The translations under genes and the position numbers were made by a program. Below the pieces are notes generated by a model. It was not told where the DNA came from and did not search any database. It saw only the letters and a list, made by a program, of their open reading frames with translations. From an uncultured Alistipes sp. (GTDB taxonomy: Bacteria > Bacteroidota > Bacteroidia > Bacteroidales > Rikenellaceae), in NCBI GenBank assembly GCA_910587675.1, contig CAJUMU010000001.1, positions 186,001 to 250,000 of the forward strand: a stretch of 64,000 nt of DNA. The letters are read 5' to 3'. Below are positions 36,647 through 45,350 of this stretch, in pieces; position 1 is the first letter of the stretch; every line of letters starts with the position of its first letter.

Positions 36647-37552
36647 ATGAAACATATTGAAACCATAATAGTTGCGCTTATTCTCGCGCTGACCGTGCAG
36701 TCGTGCGGCGACACGCGCAAAGACGACGCCCGGGCGGATATCGCGGTGACAATCCTGCCTCTTAAATATATAGTCGAAAACATCGCGGGCGACGATTTCC
36801 GCGTCGACGTGCTCGTCCCCTCGGGTGCGAGCCCCGAGACATTCGAGCCGACGCCCAAACAATATATCGCCCTGAACGAAGCGCGAATGATATTCTCGAC
36901 GGGGTTGATCGACTTCGAAAACGCCCTGCTATCGCGCATAGAACACAAAGAGAGGCTCGTAAACCTCAGTCGCGGGATCGATCTGATGGAGGGATCGTGC
37001 TCGCACGATCATTCGCATGCCGAGGCGGCTCACGATGCGGAGGAGCACGAGCATGCGGAAGAAGAGCATCTTCACGGCATCGATCCCCATATATGGACCT
37101 CTCCGCGCGAACTTCGGATCATGGCCCGCAACGCTTTCGATGCCATATCGCGCCAATATCCCGACTCGGCGAAATACGTCGAGGCCTATCGCGCGCTCGA
37201 CGAGCGTCTCGGGCATTTGGACGTGGAGTGCAAACGTATGTGCAACGAGTCGAAATCGCGGGCATTCGTCGTCTACCACCCTGCCCTGACCTACTTCGCC
37301 CGAGCATACGGGCTGGAACAGATAGCCGTGGAGAGTGACGGAAAGGAGCCGTCGGCAAAACACATTGCCCGCATAATCGACGAGGCGCGCGCCAAGGGCG
37401 TCGCCTGCCTGCTCTACCAGTCGCAATATCCGCGCTCGGCAGTAGAGATCATCGCCCGCGACATGGGTGTCGAATGCCGCGAGATAGACCCGTTAGCGGA
37501 AGATGCGGCGCAGAATATAATCGACATAACTCGCGTAATAACAGGCAACTGA
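36647..37552 (+). CDS. Zinc/manganese ABC transporter substrate-binding lipoprotein (ZnuA-like)
   Basis: 301 residues from the ATG at 36647; an upstream in-frame ATG at 36620 would break the signal. The signal ends VQSC (Cys20). The cluster A-I family fold shows ILPLKYIVENIAGDDFRVDVLVPSGASPE at the start, a His/Asp/Glu-rich loop (SHDHSHAEAAHDAEEHEHAEEEH), the conserved DPHIWTSP, and His/Asp ligands further on (VYHPALTYFARAYG, IDPLAED). The His-rich loop favours zinc. It is 3 nt before the ATPase gene. No metal-regulator box was recognised. Confidence 0.9.
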   Translation: MKHIETIIVALILALTVQSCGDTRKDDARADIAVTILPLKYIVENIAGDDFRVDVLVPSGASPETFEPTPKQYIALNEARMIFSTGLIDFENALLSRIEHKERLVNLSRGIDLMEGSCSHDHSHAEAAHDAEEHEHAEEEHLHGIDPHIWTSPRELRIMARNAFDAISRQYPDSAKYVEAYRALDERLGHLDVECKRMCNESKSRAFVVYHPALTYFARAYGLEQIAVESDGKEPSAKHIARIIDEARAKGVACLLYQSQYPRSAVEIIARDMGVECREIDPLAEDAAQNIIDITRVITGN

Positions 37553-37555
37553 CGC

Positions 37556-38341
37556 ATGGCCACCGAACGCAGAAAAATAGTCTCGCTGCGCAACGCGGGA
37601 GTCGCATACGACGGTTGCGTCGCGCTCGAAGGAGTCGATCTCGACATATACTCCGACGATTTCATCGGCATAATAGGTCCCAACGGCGGCGGAAAAAGTT
37701 CGCTCGTCAAGGCCATACTCGGCGCGGCGCCGCACAGCGGGCGCGTCGAAATATCCGACGAGCTGCGCAAAGGATCGCACTACAAGATCGGCTACATGCC
37801 GCAGGTGTCGCAGTTCGACCGACATTTTCCGATCTCCATCGGCGAACTCGTACTCTCGGGACTGCAATCGGAAAAGGGATTTTTCGGGTTCTACACCTCG
37901 CGCGACAAGTCTCGGGTTCGCGACCTTTTAACCGAGGCGGGAATCGACGGAATAGCATCGCGCCCCATAGGCGAGGTCTCGGGCGGCCAGTTGCAACGCG
38001 CGTTGCTCTGCCGCGCGGTAATCGCCGAGCCTAAACTGCTCATACTCGACGAACCGACGAATTTCGTCGACAACCGCTTCGAGCGCGAGTTGTACGCCAT
38101 GTTGCAGCGACTGAACGAGCGGATGGCCGTGGTGATGATCTCGCACGATCTGGGAACCATAACCAGCGTGGTGAAGAGCATCGTATGCGTCAACCGCCAT
38201 GTCCACCGCCACGACTCGAACATACTGACCGAGGAGCAGTTACGTAATTACGACTGTCCGATACAGATAGTATCGCACGGACATATCCCCCACACCGTTC
38301 TGGAACACCACTCGGGCGACTGCTGCCGCGACCACGAATAA
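37556..38341 (+). CDS. Metal ABC transporter ATP-binding protein (ZnuC-like)
   Basis: 261 residues. Walker A GPNGGGKSS near 41-49, Q-loop MPQVSQFDRHFP, signature VSGGQLQR, Walker B LLILDEPTNFVD, and a switch His in ISHDLG. The tail is rich in His and Cys (HVHRHD, HTVLEHHSGDCCRDH), as often in zinc importers. It couples ATP hydrolysis to metal import through a ZnuB-type permease. No permease gene follows: the next gene is on the other strand behind a terminator. Confidence 0.92.
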   Translation: MATERRKIVSLRNAGVAYDGCVALEGVDLDIYSDDFIGIIGPNGGGKSSLVKAILGAAPHSGRVEISDELRKGSHYKIGYMPQVSQFDRHFPISIGELVLSGLQSEKGFFGFYTSRDKSRVRDLLTEAGIDGIASRPIGEVSGGQLQRALLCRAVIAEPKLLILDEPTNFVDNRFERELYAMLQRLNERMAVVMISHDLGTITSVVKSIVCVNRHVHRHDSNILTEEQLRNYDCPIQIVSHGHIPHTVLEHHSGDCCRDHE

Positions 38342-38376
38342 AAAGGACTGCCCTTTGCGGGACAGTCCTTATTGTT
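38342..38376. terminator. Terminator between znuC and the convergent small gene
   Basis: AAGGACTG pairs with CAGTCCTT (extended by CCC/GGG with a bulge), followed by ATTGTTT on the plus strand and TTTT on the minus strand. Confidence 0.75.
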
Positions 38377-38396
38377 TCTGGGGATAGCGCGCTACC

Positions 38397-38684
38397 CTAC
38401 TTCTCCTCGTTCAAGGCGCTCAGATCGGCGAACATGCTCTCGAAAGACGACACCATATCCTTGCGCAACGCAGCGTAATATTTGCGCACGAGCGACGGGT
38501 TGTGAGGCTCTGTGGGGTTGTTGGCCTTGACATAGAGCGCATTGCGCAATGCAACGGCTTTCTCCATCAACTCCACGGCGGCATCCTCCTTAGAGGGCTG
38601 GAAATATATCGCCATCTCGCAGTCGAATACGAACTCCTCCAAACGGTAGTCGATCTCCTTCTTAAGATTTCTCAAATTTGCCAT
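38397..38684 (-). CDS. Small conserved helical protein of unknown function
   Basis: 95 residues, nearly all helical by composition (LRNLKKEIDYRLEEFVFDCEM..., ELMEKAVALRNALYVKA...). No signal, membrane or cofactor motif is seen, so it is probably a cytoplasmic helical protein. It has a full -33/-7 promoter and a terminator, so it is expressed alone. Similar small proteins are widespread in Bacteroidales, but I know no function. Confidence 0.8.
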   Translation of the reverse strand: MANLRNLKKEIDYRLEEFVFDCEMAIYFQPSKEDAAVELMEKAVALRNALYVKANNPTEPHNPSLVRKYYAALRKDMVSSFESMFADLSALNEEK

Positions 38685-38717
38685 AACAGATCGTTTTAAT
38701 TGAATTTATCTTTGACG

Positions 38718-38749
38718 CAAAGATAGAGAAACGAATCGACTTATGCAAA
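38718..38749 (-). promoter_or_regulatory. Promoter of the 38397-38684 gene
   Basis: TATCTTTG (38718-38725) and TTTG (38746-38749) on the minus strand, 20 nt apart: a textbook Bacteroidetes promoter. Confidence 0.8.
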
Positions 38750-38766
38750 TTTAAGATCGTCCGTCG

Positions 38767-39573
38767 TCAATAGTCGTCGTGACCGCCCATGTCGACGATG
38801 ATGCCGATGATATCGTCCTCGACGACCTGACCGCAGCAGCATTCGCGGCGAGGCGCGGGCTTGGGTTGCAGTGCGGCTTTGGGCTTTTCGATGAAGGTGT
38901 GCACCTCGACCACCATATCCTGATTGTAATAGATATTCACCTCCACACGGCGCATGGGCGGCAGTATTTGCGTGCGGAACATGTTCCACACCTGCGGCAT
39001 ACGTTTGAGCTGCAACTCCTTAGTCGCATCCGACGCCGACGATGCGAGGATCTCCTCCACACGCGCGCGATCGGCTATCGACGACTTCGCCACGGCCTCC
39101 TCGCAATCGCTCCAGCTCTCGGCATCCGAATCGACCGATACGTTGTAGGCGGTCGAAAGGCCGTATCGCGAATCGAGCAACTCGCGGAATTTCTGCGCGC
39201 GGCTCAACGCCAACGCCTTGTTGCTCTCGGGGTTTCCGTCGGGCGAAGCGTAACCCGTAATCACGATCCGACGCACGTGAAGCGACGTGTCGCGCTTCAA
39301 ACCCTCGATGAAGCGATCCAGATCGGCCAGTTCCGTGGCGTTTCCGCCCGTCAACGCAGAGAGATTCGACGCCGCCACGCTGTATTTGAGCGAGTATTGC
39401 GCATCGTCGTTATCGCGGATCACCTTGTAACGGCGAACCAGATAATTGCCCTCGATCTTCTCGGAGAGCATGGTGGTGTCGGTTTTCTGAATCGACGCCG
39501 ACTCCCCCGTATTCGCATAGGCCGCAGCCGCAAAGACGAGGAACAAAGCAGAGAGTGAATGAATCTTTTTCAC
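38767..39573 (-). CDS. Exported OmpA-like domain protein
   Basis: 268 residues if the GTG at 39573 is the start, which gives a clean signal peptide (KKIHSLSALFLVFAAAAYA). The upstream in-frame extension (to 39678) is Arg-rich and lacks signal character. The central segment IVITGYASPDGNPESNKALALSRAQKFRELL (about 125-155) is the OmpA peptidoglycan-binding motif. The tail is Pro/Cys-rich (PKPAPRRECCCG) and ends VDMGGHDDY. It probably sits in the periplasm anchored to peptidoglycan, or in a fimbria-related system where such proteins occur. No such partner is nearby. Confidence 0.78.
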   Translation of the reverse strand: MKKIHSLSALFLVFAAAAYANTGESASIQKTDTTMLSEKIEGNYLVRRYKVIRDNDDAQYSLKYSVAASNLSALTGGNATELADLDRFIEGLKRDTSLHVRRIVITGYASPDGNPESNKALALSRAQKFRELLDSRYGLSTAYNVSVDSDAESWSDCEEAVAKSSIADRARVEEILASSASDATKELQLKRMPQVWNMFRTQILPPMRRVEVNIYYNQDMVVEVHTFIEKPKAALQPKPAPRRECCCGQVVEDDIIGIIVDMGGHDDY

Positions 39574-39757
39574 GCGAATAAATCTTTTGGTTCGTTTGCC
39601 TCCGAAAAGCAACAATCGCACCAAACGACCGCGTATAAAAAGCATGCGGCCGCTCCCCGAAAAGGGGAACGGTCGCAACCATATTTCAACCTCGCGCCGT
39701 AACCTGCCGATGACGCGGATTCATCTTCGGCTCCCGTGAGGGTCGCAAGCGCCTAAG

Positions 39758-40387
39758 TTACTCGGCAGGGGTAATATACACGTTGCGGAACTCCACGGGG
39801 CCGCCCTCGCTCTGAAGCGCGATGAATCCTTCGCTCTTCTCGGTGGTGCACTCGTTCTGCAACTTGCCGTTGATGTATACCGTAATGCGGTTGCCGACGC
39901 ATACTATCTCGGCCTCGTTCCACTCGCCTTCGGGCTTCTCGAAATCGCCGTTGCGATCCTTCACGGGGAACTCGCCCGCGCACTCCACCTCGGCGATCTT
40001 CGCGCCGCCCAGCATGACGAAGTCACCCGCCTTGCCCGCGCAAAGCTGGCACTCGATGGCGTTAGGCCAAACCTTGTCGCCCGACTGCACGCGCTGGAAT
40101 ATACCGCTGTTAGTACCCTTGCCTATCCAACGCCACTCGACATGCAGTTTGTAATCGCCGTATTGATTCTCGGTGCGCATGTAACCGAACGGATTGCCCT
40201 CGATGCGGATATTGCCGTTCTCCACGCCGAACACCTCTTCGGCGGGAACGTCGCTCTCGCTGTCGAGCACGCACACCCATCCCGTCAGATCCTTTCCGTT
40301 GAAAAGTTCCGTCTTTTTTCCGCATTCGCAGCACGCACTCGCGACGACCGCCGCAGCCAACGCCGCGAGAATAAATTTCACCTTCAT
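39758..40387 (-). CDS. DUF1080 (3-keto-disaccharide hydrolase) lipoprotein, single domain
   Basis: 209 residues from the ATG at 40387; the frame extends 12 codons upstream past the -7 box. The signal MKVKFILAALAAAVVASAC ends in SAC (Cys19). One DUF1080 jelly-roll domain opens ELFNGKDLTGW and carries NRITVYINGKLQ. It should act outside the cytoplasm on a keto-glycoside. It is a single-gene unit, related to but shorter than the two-domain protein at 34980. Confidence 0.88.
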   Translation of the reverse strand: MKVKFILAALAAAVVASACCECGKKTELFNGKDLTGWVCVLDSESDVPAEEVFGVENGNIRIEGNPFGYMRTENQYGDYKLHVEWRWIGKGTNSGIFQRVQSGDKVWPNAIECQLCAGKAGDFVMLGGAKIAEVECAGEFPVKDRNGDFEKPEGEWNEAEIVCVGNRITVYINGKLQNECTTEKSEGFIALQSEGGPVEFRNVYITPAE

Positions 40388-40420
40388 TTTATTTCGATTT
40401 TGATTAAACTGTTTCGACTG

Positions 40421-40428
40421 CAAAAATA
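40421..40428 (-). promoter_or_regulatory. -7 promoter box of the 39758 DUF1080 gene
   Basis: TATTTTTG on the minus strand, an exact match 33 nt before the ATG. Confidence 0.6.
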
Positions 40429-40472
40429 CGGATTAATTCATTACCGCCACAACCATTTCCACTCTTTTTGCG

Positions 40473-40480
40473 TATCTTTG
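40473..40480 (+). promoter_or_regulatory. -7 promoter box of the esterase gene
   Basis: TATCTTTG, an exact match 58 nt before the ATG. It is divergent from the box at 40421. Confidence 0.6.
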
Positions 40481-40538
40481 TCCTAATAAACTCCCCATGC
40501 CTGCATGCGGGACAACGACATCTAACACCTTACGATAA

Positions 40539-41360
40539 ATGAAACGCCTACTACTCCTCATCGCGGCCGTCGCCATAGGCTTGTCGGCATCGGCCTTTAC
40601 CCGTCACGAGTTGGCGATACACAGCGACGCCATGAATAAAGACATCCCCGTAATCGTGTTGCTGCCCGACGGTTACGCTTCGGCCGACCGCCTGCCCTCG
40701 GTATATCTGCTGCACGGATACGGCGACAACTACAAGGCTTGGGACGCGAAAGGCGGCGCGGGAGCCATGGCCGACCGATACGGCGCGATAATCGTCACGC
40801 CCGACGGCGGCGGCGACAGCTGGTATTTCGACAGCCCCGTCGATCCGACATACCGTTACGAGACGTTTGTGACGCAGGAGCTCATACCCTACATCGACAA
40901 ACTCTACAAGACCGTCGCCGACCGCTCGGGGCGCGCCATAGCTGGGCTCTCGATGGGAGGCCACGGCGCGCTCTACCTCGCCATACGTCATCAAGACTTG
41001 TTCGCTGCGGCGGGCAGCATGTCGGGCGGCGTCGACATACGTCCTTTCCCGATGAACTGGGGAATATCGAAGCGGTTGGGCACGATCGAGGAACATCCCG
41101 AAAACTGGGAACGCAACACGGTTATCAACATGACCGACATGCTGCGCCCCGATTCGCTGAAGATCATATTCGACTGCGGCACCGACGATTTTTTCCTCGG
41201 AGTCAACCGCGCCTTGCATGAAAAACTGCTTGAAAAAGGCATTCCGCACGACTTCCATCAACGCCCGGGCGCGCACAACTGGACGTATTGGAGCAACGCG
41301 GTGCAGTACCAGATGCTGTTCTTCGCCAACGTGTTCAAGGAGAACGCACGCACGAAATAG
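40539..41360 (+). CDS. Secreted esterase D-like alpha/beta hydrolase
   Basis: 273 residues with a signal peptide (MKRLLLLIAAVAIGLSASA). The nucleophile Ser is in AGLSMGGHG near 131, the acid in IFDCGTDDFFL, and the His in GAHNWTYW: the catalytic triad of the esterase D/antigen 85 group. It is probably a periplasmic or surface esterase acting on acetyl, feruloyl or similar esters. It is 77 nt before an exported S9 peptidase, possibly co-transcribed. Substrate unknown. Confidence 0.88.
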   Translation: MKRLLLLIAAVAIGLSASAFTRHELAIHSDAMNKDIPVIVLLPDGYASADRLPSVYLLHGYGDNYKAWDAKGGAGAMADRYGAIIVTPDGGGDSWYFDSPVDPTYRYETFVTQELIPYIDKLYKTVADRSGRAIAGLSMGGHGALYLAIRHQDLFAAAGSMSGGVDIRPFPMNWGISKRLGTIEEHPENWERNTVINMTDMLRPDSLKIIFDCGTDDFFLGVNRALHEKLLEKGIPHDFHQRPGAHNWTYWSNAVQYQMLFFANVFKENARTK

Positions 41361-41437
41361 CCACCCCGCATCCGCCGAGTACGAGGAGAACCCATGCGCA
41401 CGAGACATCTTTACAATTCAATGATAACAATCGCTTA

Positions 41438-43903
41438 ATGAAAAAAATTCTATGCTTATTGCTCCTTCTGCCGCTCGCCGTCGGCGTGTCGGCCGACAAC
41501 GGCAAGGAGGATGCGCGTACGCGCAACCGTTACGCGCTGGCCGAACGCTTCACCGCGGGCAAACTCCAGAACATGCTCTTTTCGACCACGGTCGATCCGC
41601 ACTGGTTCAAATCGGGCGAGAAGTTCTGGTATTCGTACAAGACGAGCGAGGGCACGCGCTGGTACGTGGTCGATCCCGACGCGCGCAAGCGCACGCCGCT
41701 GTTCGACCATGACAAACTCGCAGCGCAACTAACCGAAATCGTGAAAGATCCCTACATCGCCGCGCAACTCCCGATCCGCAATCTGGAGGTCGACGAGGAC
41801 GGCCGCACCTTCACCTTCGAGGTGGTGTCGTCGCAGGACGCCAAACCCAAGAAACTCACCGCAGAGGATTCTCTGGCGGGCAAAAAGCCCAAGAAGGCGA
41901 GCGGCAAAGAGATATTCTACTTCTCGTACGATTCGAGAACGGGCGAACTCACCCACCTGAAAGACAAGGAGAAAGAGACCAAACAACTCCATTGGGCCTC
42001 GGTATCGCCCGACGGCAAGACGGTGGTTTACGCCAAGGATCTGAACCTCTACCGCATGTCGCGCGAGGATTACGAAAAACTCAAGAAGGACGACAAGGAC
42101 AGCACCGTGGTCGAGACGCAGATCACCGCCGACGGCGTGAAGGATTTCGGTTACGGCCAGCCTTACAGCATGCTCAACACCGACACGCTTTGCAACGGCA
42201 AGCGCAAAGGCGTTTACGGCGTGTGGTCGCCCGACTCGCGCTACTTCGCGACGGTCGTGACCGACGACCGCAACGTGCGCGAGCTGTGGGTGATAAACTC
42301 GATGGCCAACCCGCGCCCCACGCTCGAAACCTACAAATACCAGATGCCCGGGGAGAAAGAGGCTCCGATCTATCATCTCTATCTGTTCGACATGAACGAC
42401 AACTCGCGCAAGGAGATCGCGACGGGACGTTTCAAGGATCAGACACTCTCGATAGCCTATAAACCGCGCGAGCAGAAACAGCGTCAGATGTACGACCAAC
42501 CCAACGTATGGCTCGGCGACGAGGAGCGTTTCTTCGTGACGCGCTCGAGCCGCGACCTGCACCGCATCGACATCTGCTCCTACACCATAGGTCAGGACTC
42601 GCTGCGCCCCATCGTCGAGGAGCGGATGAACACATATATAGAGGTGCGTCCGCTCGCTGCGCTGAACGGTGGCAAGGAGATCATCCAATGGAGCGAGCGC
42701 GACGGCTGGGCGCACCTCTATCTGTATGACGACCAAGGCAACCTCAAACGCCGCCTCACCGAGGGTCCGTGGCATGTGCACCAGATACTCAAGGTAGACG
42801 AGAAACGCCGCGCCGTATACTTCACGGGAATGGGCCGCGAGGCGGGCGAGAACCCCTATTACCAGCACCTCTACTCGGTGAGCCTCGACGGCGGAGCGGT
42901 GAAGCTGCTCAACGGCGGCGACGCGTTCCACAACTCGGAGGTGGACGACGCCTGCCGCTACTTCGTCGACAACTACTCGCGCGTGGACACCATCCCCGAG
43001 ACGGCTCTGTACGACTGCTTGGGCAACAAGCTCATGACGCTCGAAACCAGCGACTTCTCGCAACTGCTCGCCAACGGATACAAGTTCCCCGAGACATTCA
43101 CCGTCAAGGCCGCCGACGGCGTGACCGATCTGTACGGCGTAATGTACAAGCCGTTCGATTTCGACTCTACCAAACGCTACCCCATCGTCGACTACGTCTA
43201 CCCGGGACCGCAGGTCGAGGCCACAACCTATCCCTTCACGCGCATGACCGTGCGCACCGACCGTCTGGCGCAGGCGGGATTCATCGTAATCACCGTCGGC
43301 AACCGCGGCGGCCACCCCGACCGTTCGAAGTGGTACCACAACTACGGTTACGGCAATCTGCGCGATTACGGTTTGGCCGACCAGAAAGCCGCCATCGAGC
43401 AGCTCGCGGCCCGCAACAGCTTCATCGACATCGACCGCGTGGGTATCCACGGCCACTCGGGCGGCGGTTTCATGTCGACGGCAGCCATCCTGCAATACCC
43501 CGACTTCTTCAAGGCGGCAGTATCGTGCGCGGGCAACCACGACAACCGCATCTACAACCGCTGGTGGAGCGAGACGCACCACGGCGTCAAGGAGAGCGTT
43601 AGCGACAAGGGCGACACCACCTTCGTGTATCACATAAGCAGCAATCCCGAGATCGCGCGCCGACTCAAGGGACATCTGATGCTGGTGCACGGCGATATCG
43701 ACAACAACGTCCACCCGGGCAACTCGCTCCGCGTGGTGGATGCGCTCATCCGCGCCAACAAACGTTTCGACATGCTCATCCTGCCGCAACAGCGTCACGG
43801 ATTCGGCGACATGAACGAGTATTTCTACTGGCGACTGGTCGACTACTTCACCGACTATCTCATCGACGGACGCGAAACCGAGGTGGATATTCCGCAGAGG
43901 TAA
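41438..43903 (+). CDS. Exported S9 family (dipeptidyl peptidase IV-like) serine peptidase
   Basis: 821 residues from the ATG at 41438, which begins a signal peptide (MKKILCLLLLLPLAVGVSA). An N-terminal beta-propeller covers about 20-560 (repeated VSPDGKTVVY, WSPDSRYFA). The hydrolase domain has nucleophile Ser in IHGHSGGGFMS, acid Asp in HGDIDNNVHPGNS and catalytic His in QQRHGFGD. The nucleophile elbow is GHSGGG rather than the GWSYGG of classical DPP IV. It should remove dipeptides from peptides in the periplasm, feeding amino-acid fermentation. Confidence 0.92.
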   Translation: MKKILCLLLLLPLAVGVSADNGKEDARTRNRYALAERFTAGKLQNMLFSTTVDPHWFKSGEKFWYSYKTSEGTRWYVVDPDARKRTPLFDHDKLAAQLTEIVKDPYIAAQLPIRNLEVDEDGRTFTFEVVSSQDAKPKKLTAEDSLAGKKPKKASGKEIFYFSYDSRTGELTHLKDKEKETKQLHWASVSPDGKTVVYAKDLNLYRMSREDYEKLKKDDKDSTVVETQITADGVKDFGYGQPYSMLNTDTLCNGKRKGVYGVWSPDSRYFATVVTDDRNVRELWVINSMANPRPTLETYKYQMPGEKEAPIYHLYLFDMNDNSRKEIATGRFKDQTLSIAYKPREQKQRQMYDQPNVWLGDEERFFVTRSSRDLHRIDICSYTIGQDSLRPIVEERMNTYIEVRPLAALNGGKEIIQWSERDGWAHLYLYDDQGNLKRRLTEGPWHVHQILKVDEKRRAVYFTGMGREAGENPYYQHLYSVSLDGGAVKLLNGGDAFHNSEVDDACRYFVDNYSRVDTIPETALYDCLGNKLMTLETSDFSQLLANGYKFPETFTVKAADGVTDLYGVMYKPFDFDSTKRYPIVDYVYPGPQVEATTYPFTRMTVRTDRLAQAGFIVITVGNRGGHPDRSKWYHNYGYGNLRDYGLADQKAAIEQLAARNSFIDIDRVGIHGHSGGGFMSTAAILQYPDFFKAAVSCAGNHDNRIYNRWWSETHHGVKESVSDKGDTTFVYHISSNPEIARRLKGHLMLVHGDIDNNVHPGNSLRVVDALIRANKRFDMLILPQQRHGFGDMNEYFYWRLVDYFTDYLIDGRETEVDIPQR

Positions 43904-43908
43904 AAAAT

Positions 43909-44000
43909 CGACTCTTCAGAGTCGTGCGGGCCGCAGCCTCCCCCCCGCGGAGGCCTGCAAACGGCATTCGCCTTGTTGCGATCTCCGCAGGTTGCGCCCA
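43909..44000 (+). repeat. Dispersed GC-rich repeat, type A copy (A2)
   Basis: Opens with hairpin CGACTC-ttca-GAGTCG, then GCGGGCCGCAGCCTC, CGCGGAGGCCTGCAA and TCTCCGCAGGTTGCG, aligned with A1 at 61898. A C7 tract replaces the G/C mix after CAGCCTC. Confidence 0.78.
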
Positions 44001-44001
44001 A

Positions 44002-44047
44002 GCAAAAAAAGTAATAAGGTTCGAGGATTCTCGAACCTTATTACTTT
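44002..44047 (-). terminator. Terminator of dusB, with an 18-bp stem
   Basis: AAAGTAATAAGGTTCGAG and CTCGAACCTTATTACTTT are perfect 18-bp arms around GATT. On the minus strand TTTTTTT follows. It also lies after the plus-strand S9 gene. Confidence 0.88.
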
Positions 44048-44050
44048 GTA

Positions 44051-45073
44051 TCATACTTCATGCGACAACGAAGGCGGCACCGCGGCGCTCATATCGAAAT
44101 CACCCCAACGCTCGACGACGGAATCCAGCGCCGAGAACAGTTCGGCGGGATCGCTCGACGTAACCAATTTGAGGCGCGTCGACTTGAAGTCGGGCAATCC
44201 CTTGAAGTAGTTCGACAGATGGCGGCGCATTTCGAGTATGCCTACCCTCTCGCCCTTTATCTCCAACGACTTGACCAGATGCTCCTTGGCTATAGCCACA
44301 CGCTCCGCGACCGAGGGCTGCGGCATGATTTCTCCCGTCGACATATAGTGCTTCACCTCGCGGAATATCCACGGACGACCGTACGTGGCCCGTCCGATCA
44401 TCACGCCGTCCACGCCGTAACGGTCGAACATCTCAGCCGCCTTGGGGCCCGAATCGACGTCGCCGTTGCCGATGATCGGAATCCGCATGTCGGGATGGCG
44501 TTTCACCTCGCCGATAAGCGTCCAATCCGCCTCGCCGCGATACATCTGCGCGCGCGTGCGGCCGTGGATCGTAAGGGCCGCAATGCCCGTATCCTGCAAC
44601 CGCAGGGCTATATCGACTATGTTCTTCGAATCCTCATCCCAGCCCAGACGCGTCTTGACGGTCACGGGCAGCGACACGGCCTCCACTATGCGGCGCGTCA
44701 TCTCGACCATCAGAGGCACGTCGCGCATCATGCCCGATCCCGCGCCGCGCCCCGCAATCTTCTTCACGGGGCAGCCGAAATTTATATCGATAAAATCGGG
44801 CCGCGCAGTCTCGGCTATGCGCGCCGCCTCCACCATAGGCTCGACGAGGTGTCCGTATATCTGAATACCCACGGGCCGCTCCGCCTCGTCGATGTTGAGC
44901 TTGGCGCGCGACTTCCACGCATCGCGGATCAAGCCGTCCGACGATATGAACTCGGTGGTGACCACGTCGGCCCCGAACCGCTTGCACATGTAGCGGAACG
45001 AAGGATCGGTCACATCCTCCATCGGCGCCAGAAAAAGAGGCTTTTCCCCCAAATCGATATTGCCTATCTTCAT
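44051..45073 (-). CDS. dusB: tRNA-dihydrouridine synthase B
   Basis: 340 residues. FMN-barrel start LAPMEDVTDPSFR, catalytic Cys101 in NFGCPVKK, phosphate-binding loops IPIIGNGDV and GVMIGRATYG. The C-terminal helical domain (about 250-330, RRHLSNYFKGLP) binds tRNA. It reduces uridines in the D-loop of tRNA. It is the only gene on its transcript, with a -7 box 32 nt upstream and a strong terminator. Confidence 0.95.
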   Translation of the reverse strand: MKIGNIDLGEKPLFLAPMEDVTDPSFRYMCKRFGADVVTTEFISSDGLIRDAWKSRAKLNIDEAERPVGIQIYGHLVEPMVEAARIAETARPDFIDINFGCPVKKIAGRGAGSGMMRDVPLMVEMTRRIVEAVSLPVTVKTRLGWDEDSKNIVDIALRLQDTGIAALTIHGRTRAQMYRGEADWTLIGEVKRHPDMRIPIIGNGDVDSGPKAAEMFDRYGVDGVMIGRATYGRPWIFREVKHYMSTGEIMPQPSVAERVAIAKEHLVKSLEIKGERVGILEMRRHLSNYFKGLPDFKSTRLKLVTSSDPAELFSALDSVVERWGDFDMSAAVPPSLSHEV

Positions 45074-45104
45074 CGTTGAATATCCGTTAACATTCCGTGA
45101 GCGG

Positions 45105-45112
45105 CAAAATTA
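45105..45112 (-). promoter_or_regulatory. -7 promoter box of dusB
   Basis: TAATTTTG on the minus strand, an exact match 31 nt before the ATG. Confidence 0.6.
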
Positions 45113-45131
45113 CGAATAATTTTCGGTATAT

Positions 45132-45240
45132 CGACATCGCTGTGCGATGTCGGCAGTTCGCCACCGCCCCCACGCGGCGGACTGCAACTCGCTTTTCGCT
45201 CGATTGCGTCCTGCCGCCGACGGCGAACAGCAGTCGACTC
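45132..45240 (-). repeat. Dispersed GC-rich repeat, type B copy (B3)
   Basis: Read on the minus strand: GCTGTTCGCCGTCGGCGGC, GAGCGAAAAGCGAGTTGCAG, TCCGCCGCG and GGCGAACTGC, as in B1 and B2. The terminal hairpin is CGACATCGC-tgt-GCGATGTCG (45132-45152), with 9-bp perfect arms of a third, unrelated sequence. Confidence 0.8.
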
Positions 45241-45284
45241 GACGACAATCCGCCCGTTTTTACCTGCAAGCAAAAAATTATTCG

Positions 45285-45292
45285 TATATTTG
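45285..45292 (+). promoter_or_regulatory. -7 promoter box of argS
   Basis: TATATTTG, an exact match 58 nt before the argS ATG. Confidence 0.6.
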
Positions 45293-45350
45293 CAATTCGT
45301 ACGCCGTGTGCGCACGATTACGGAAACCGAACAAAATTCAACGCTTGATT

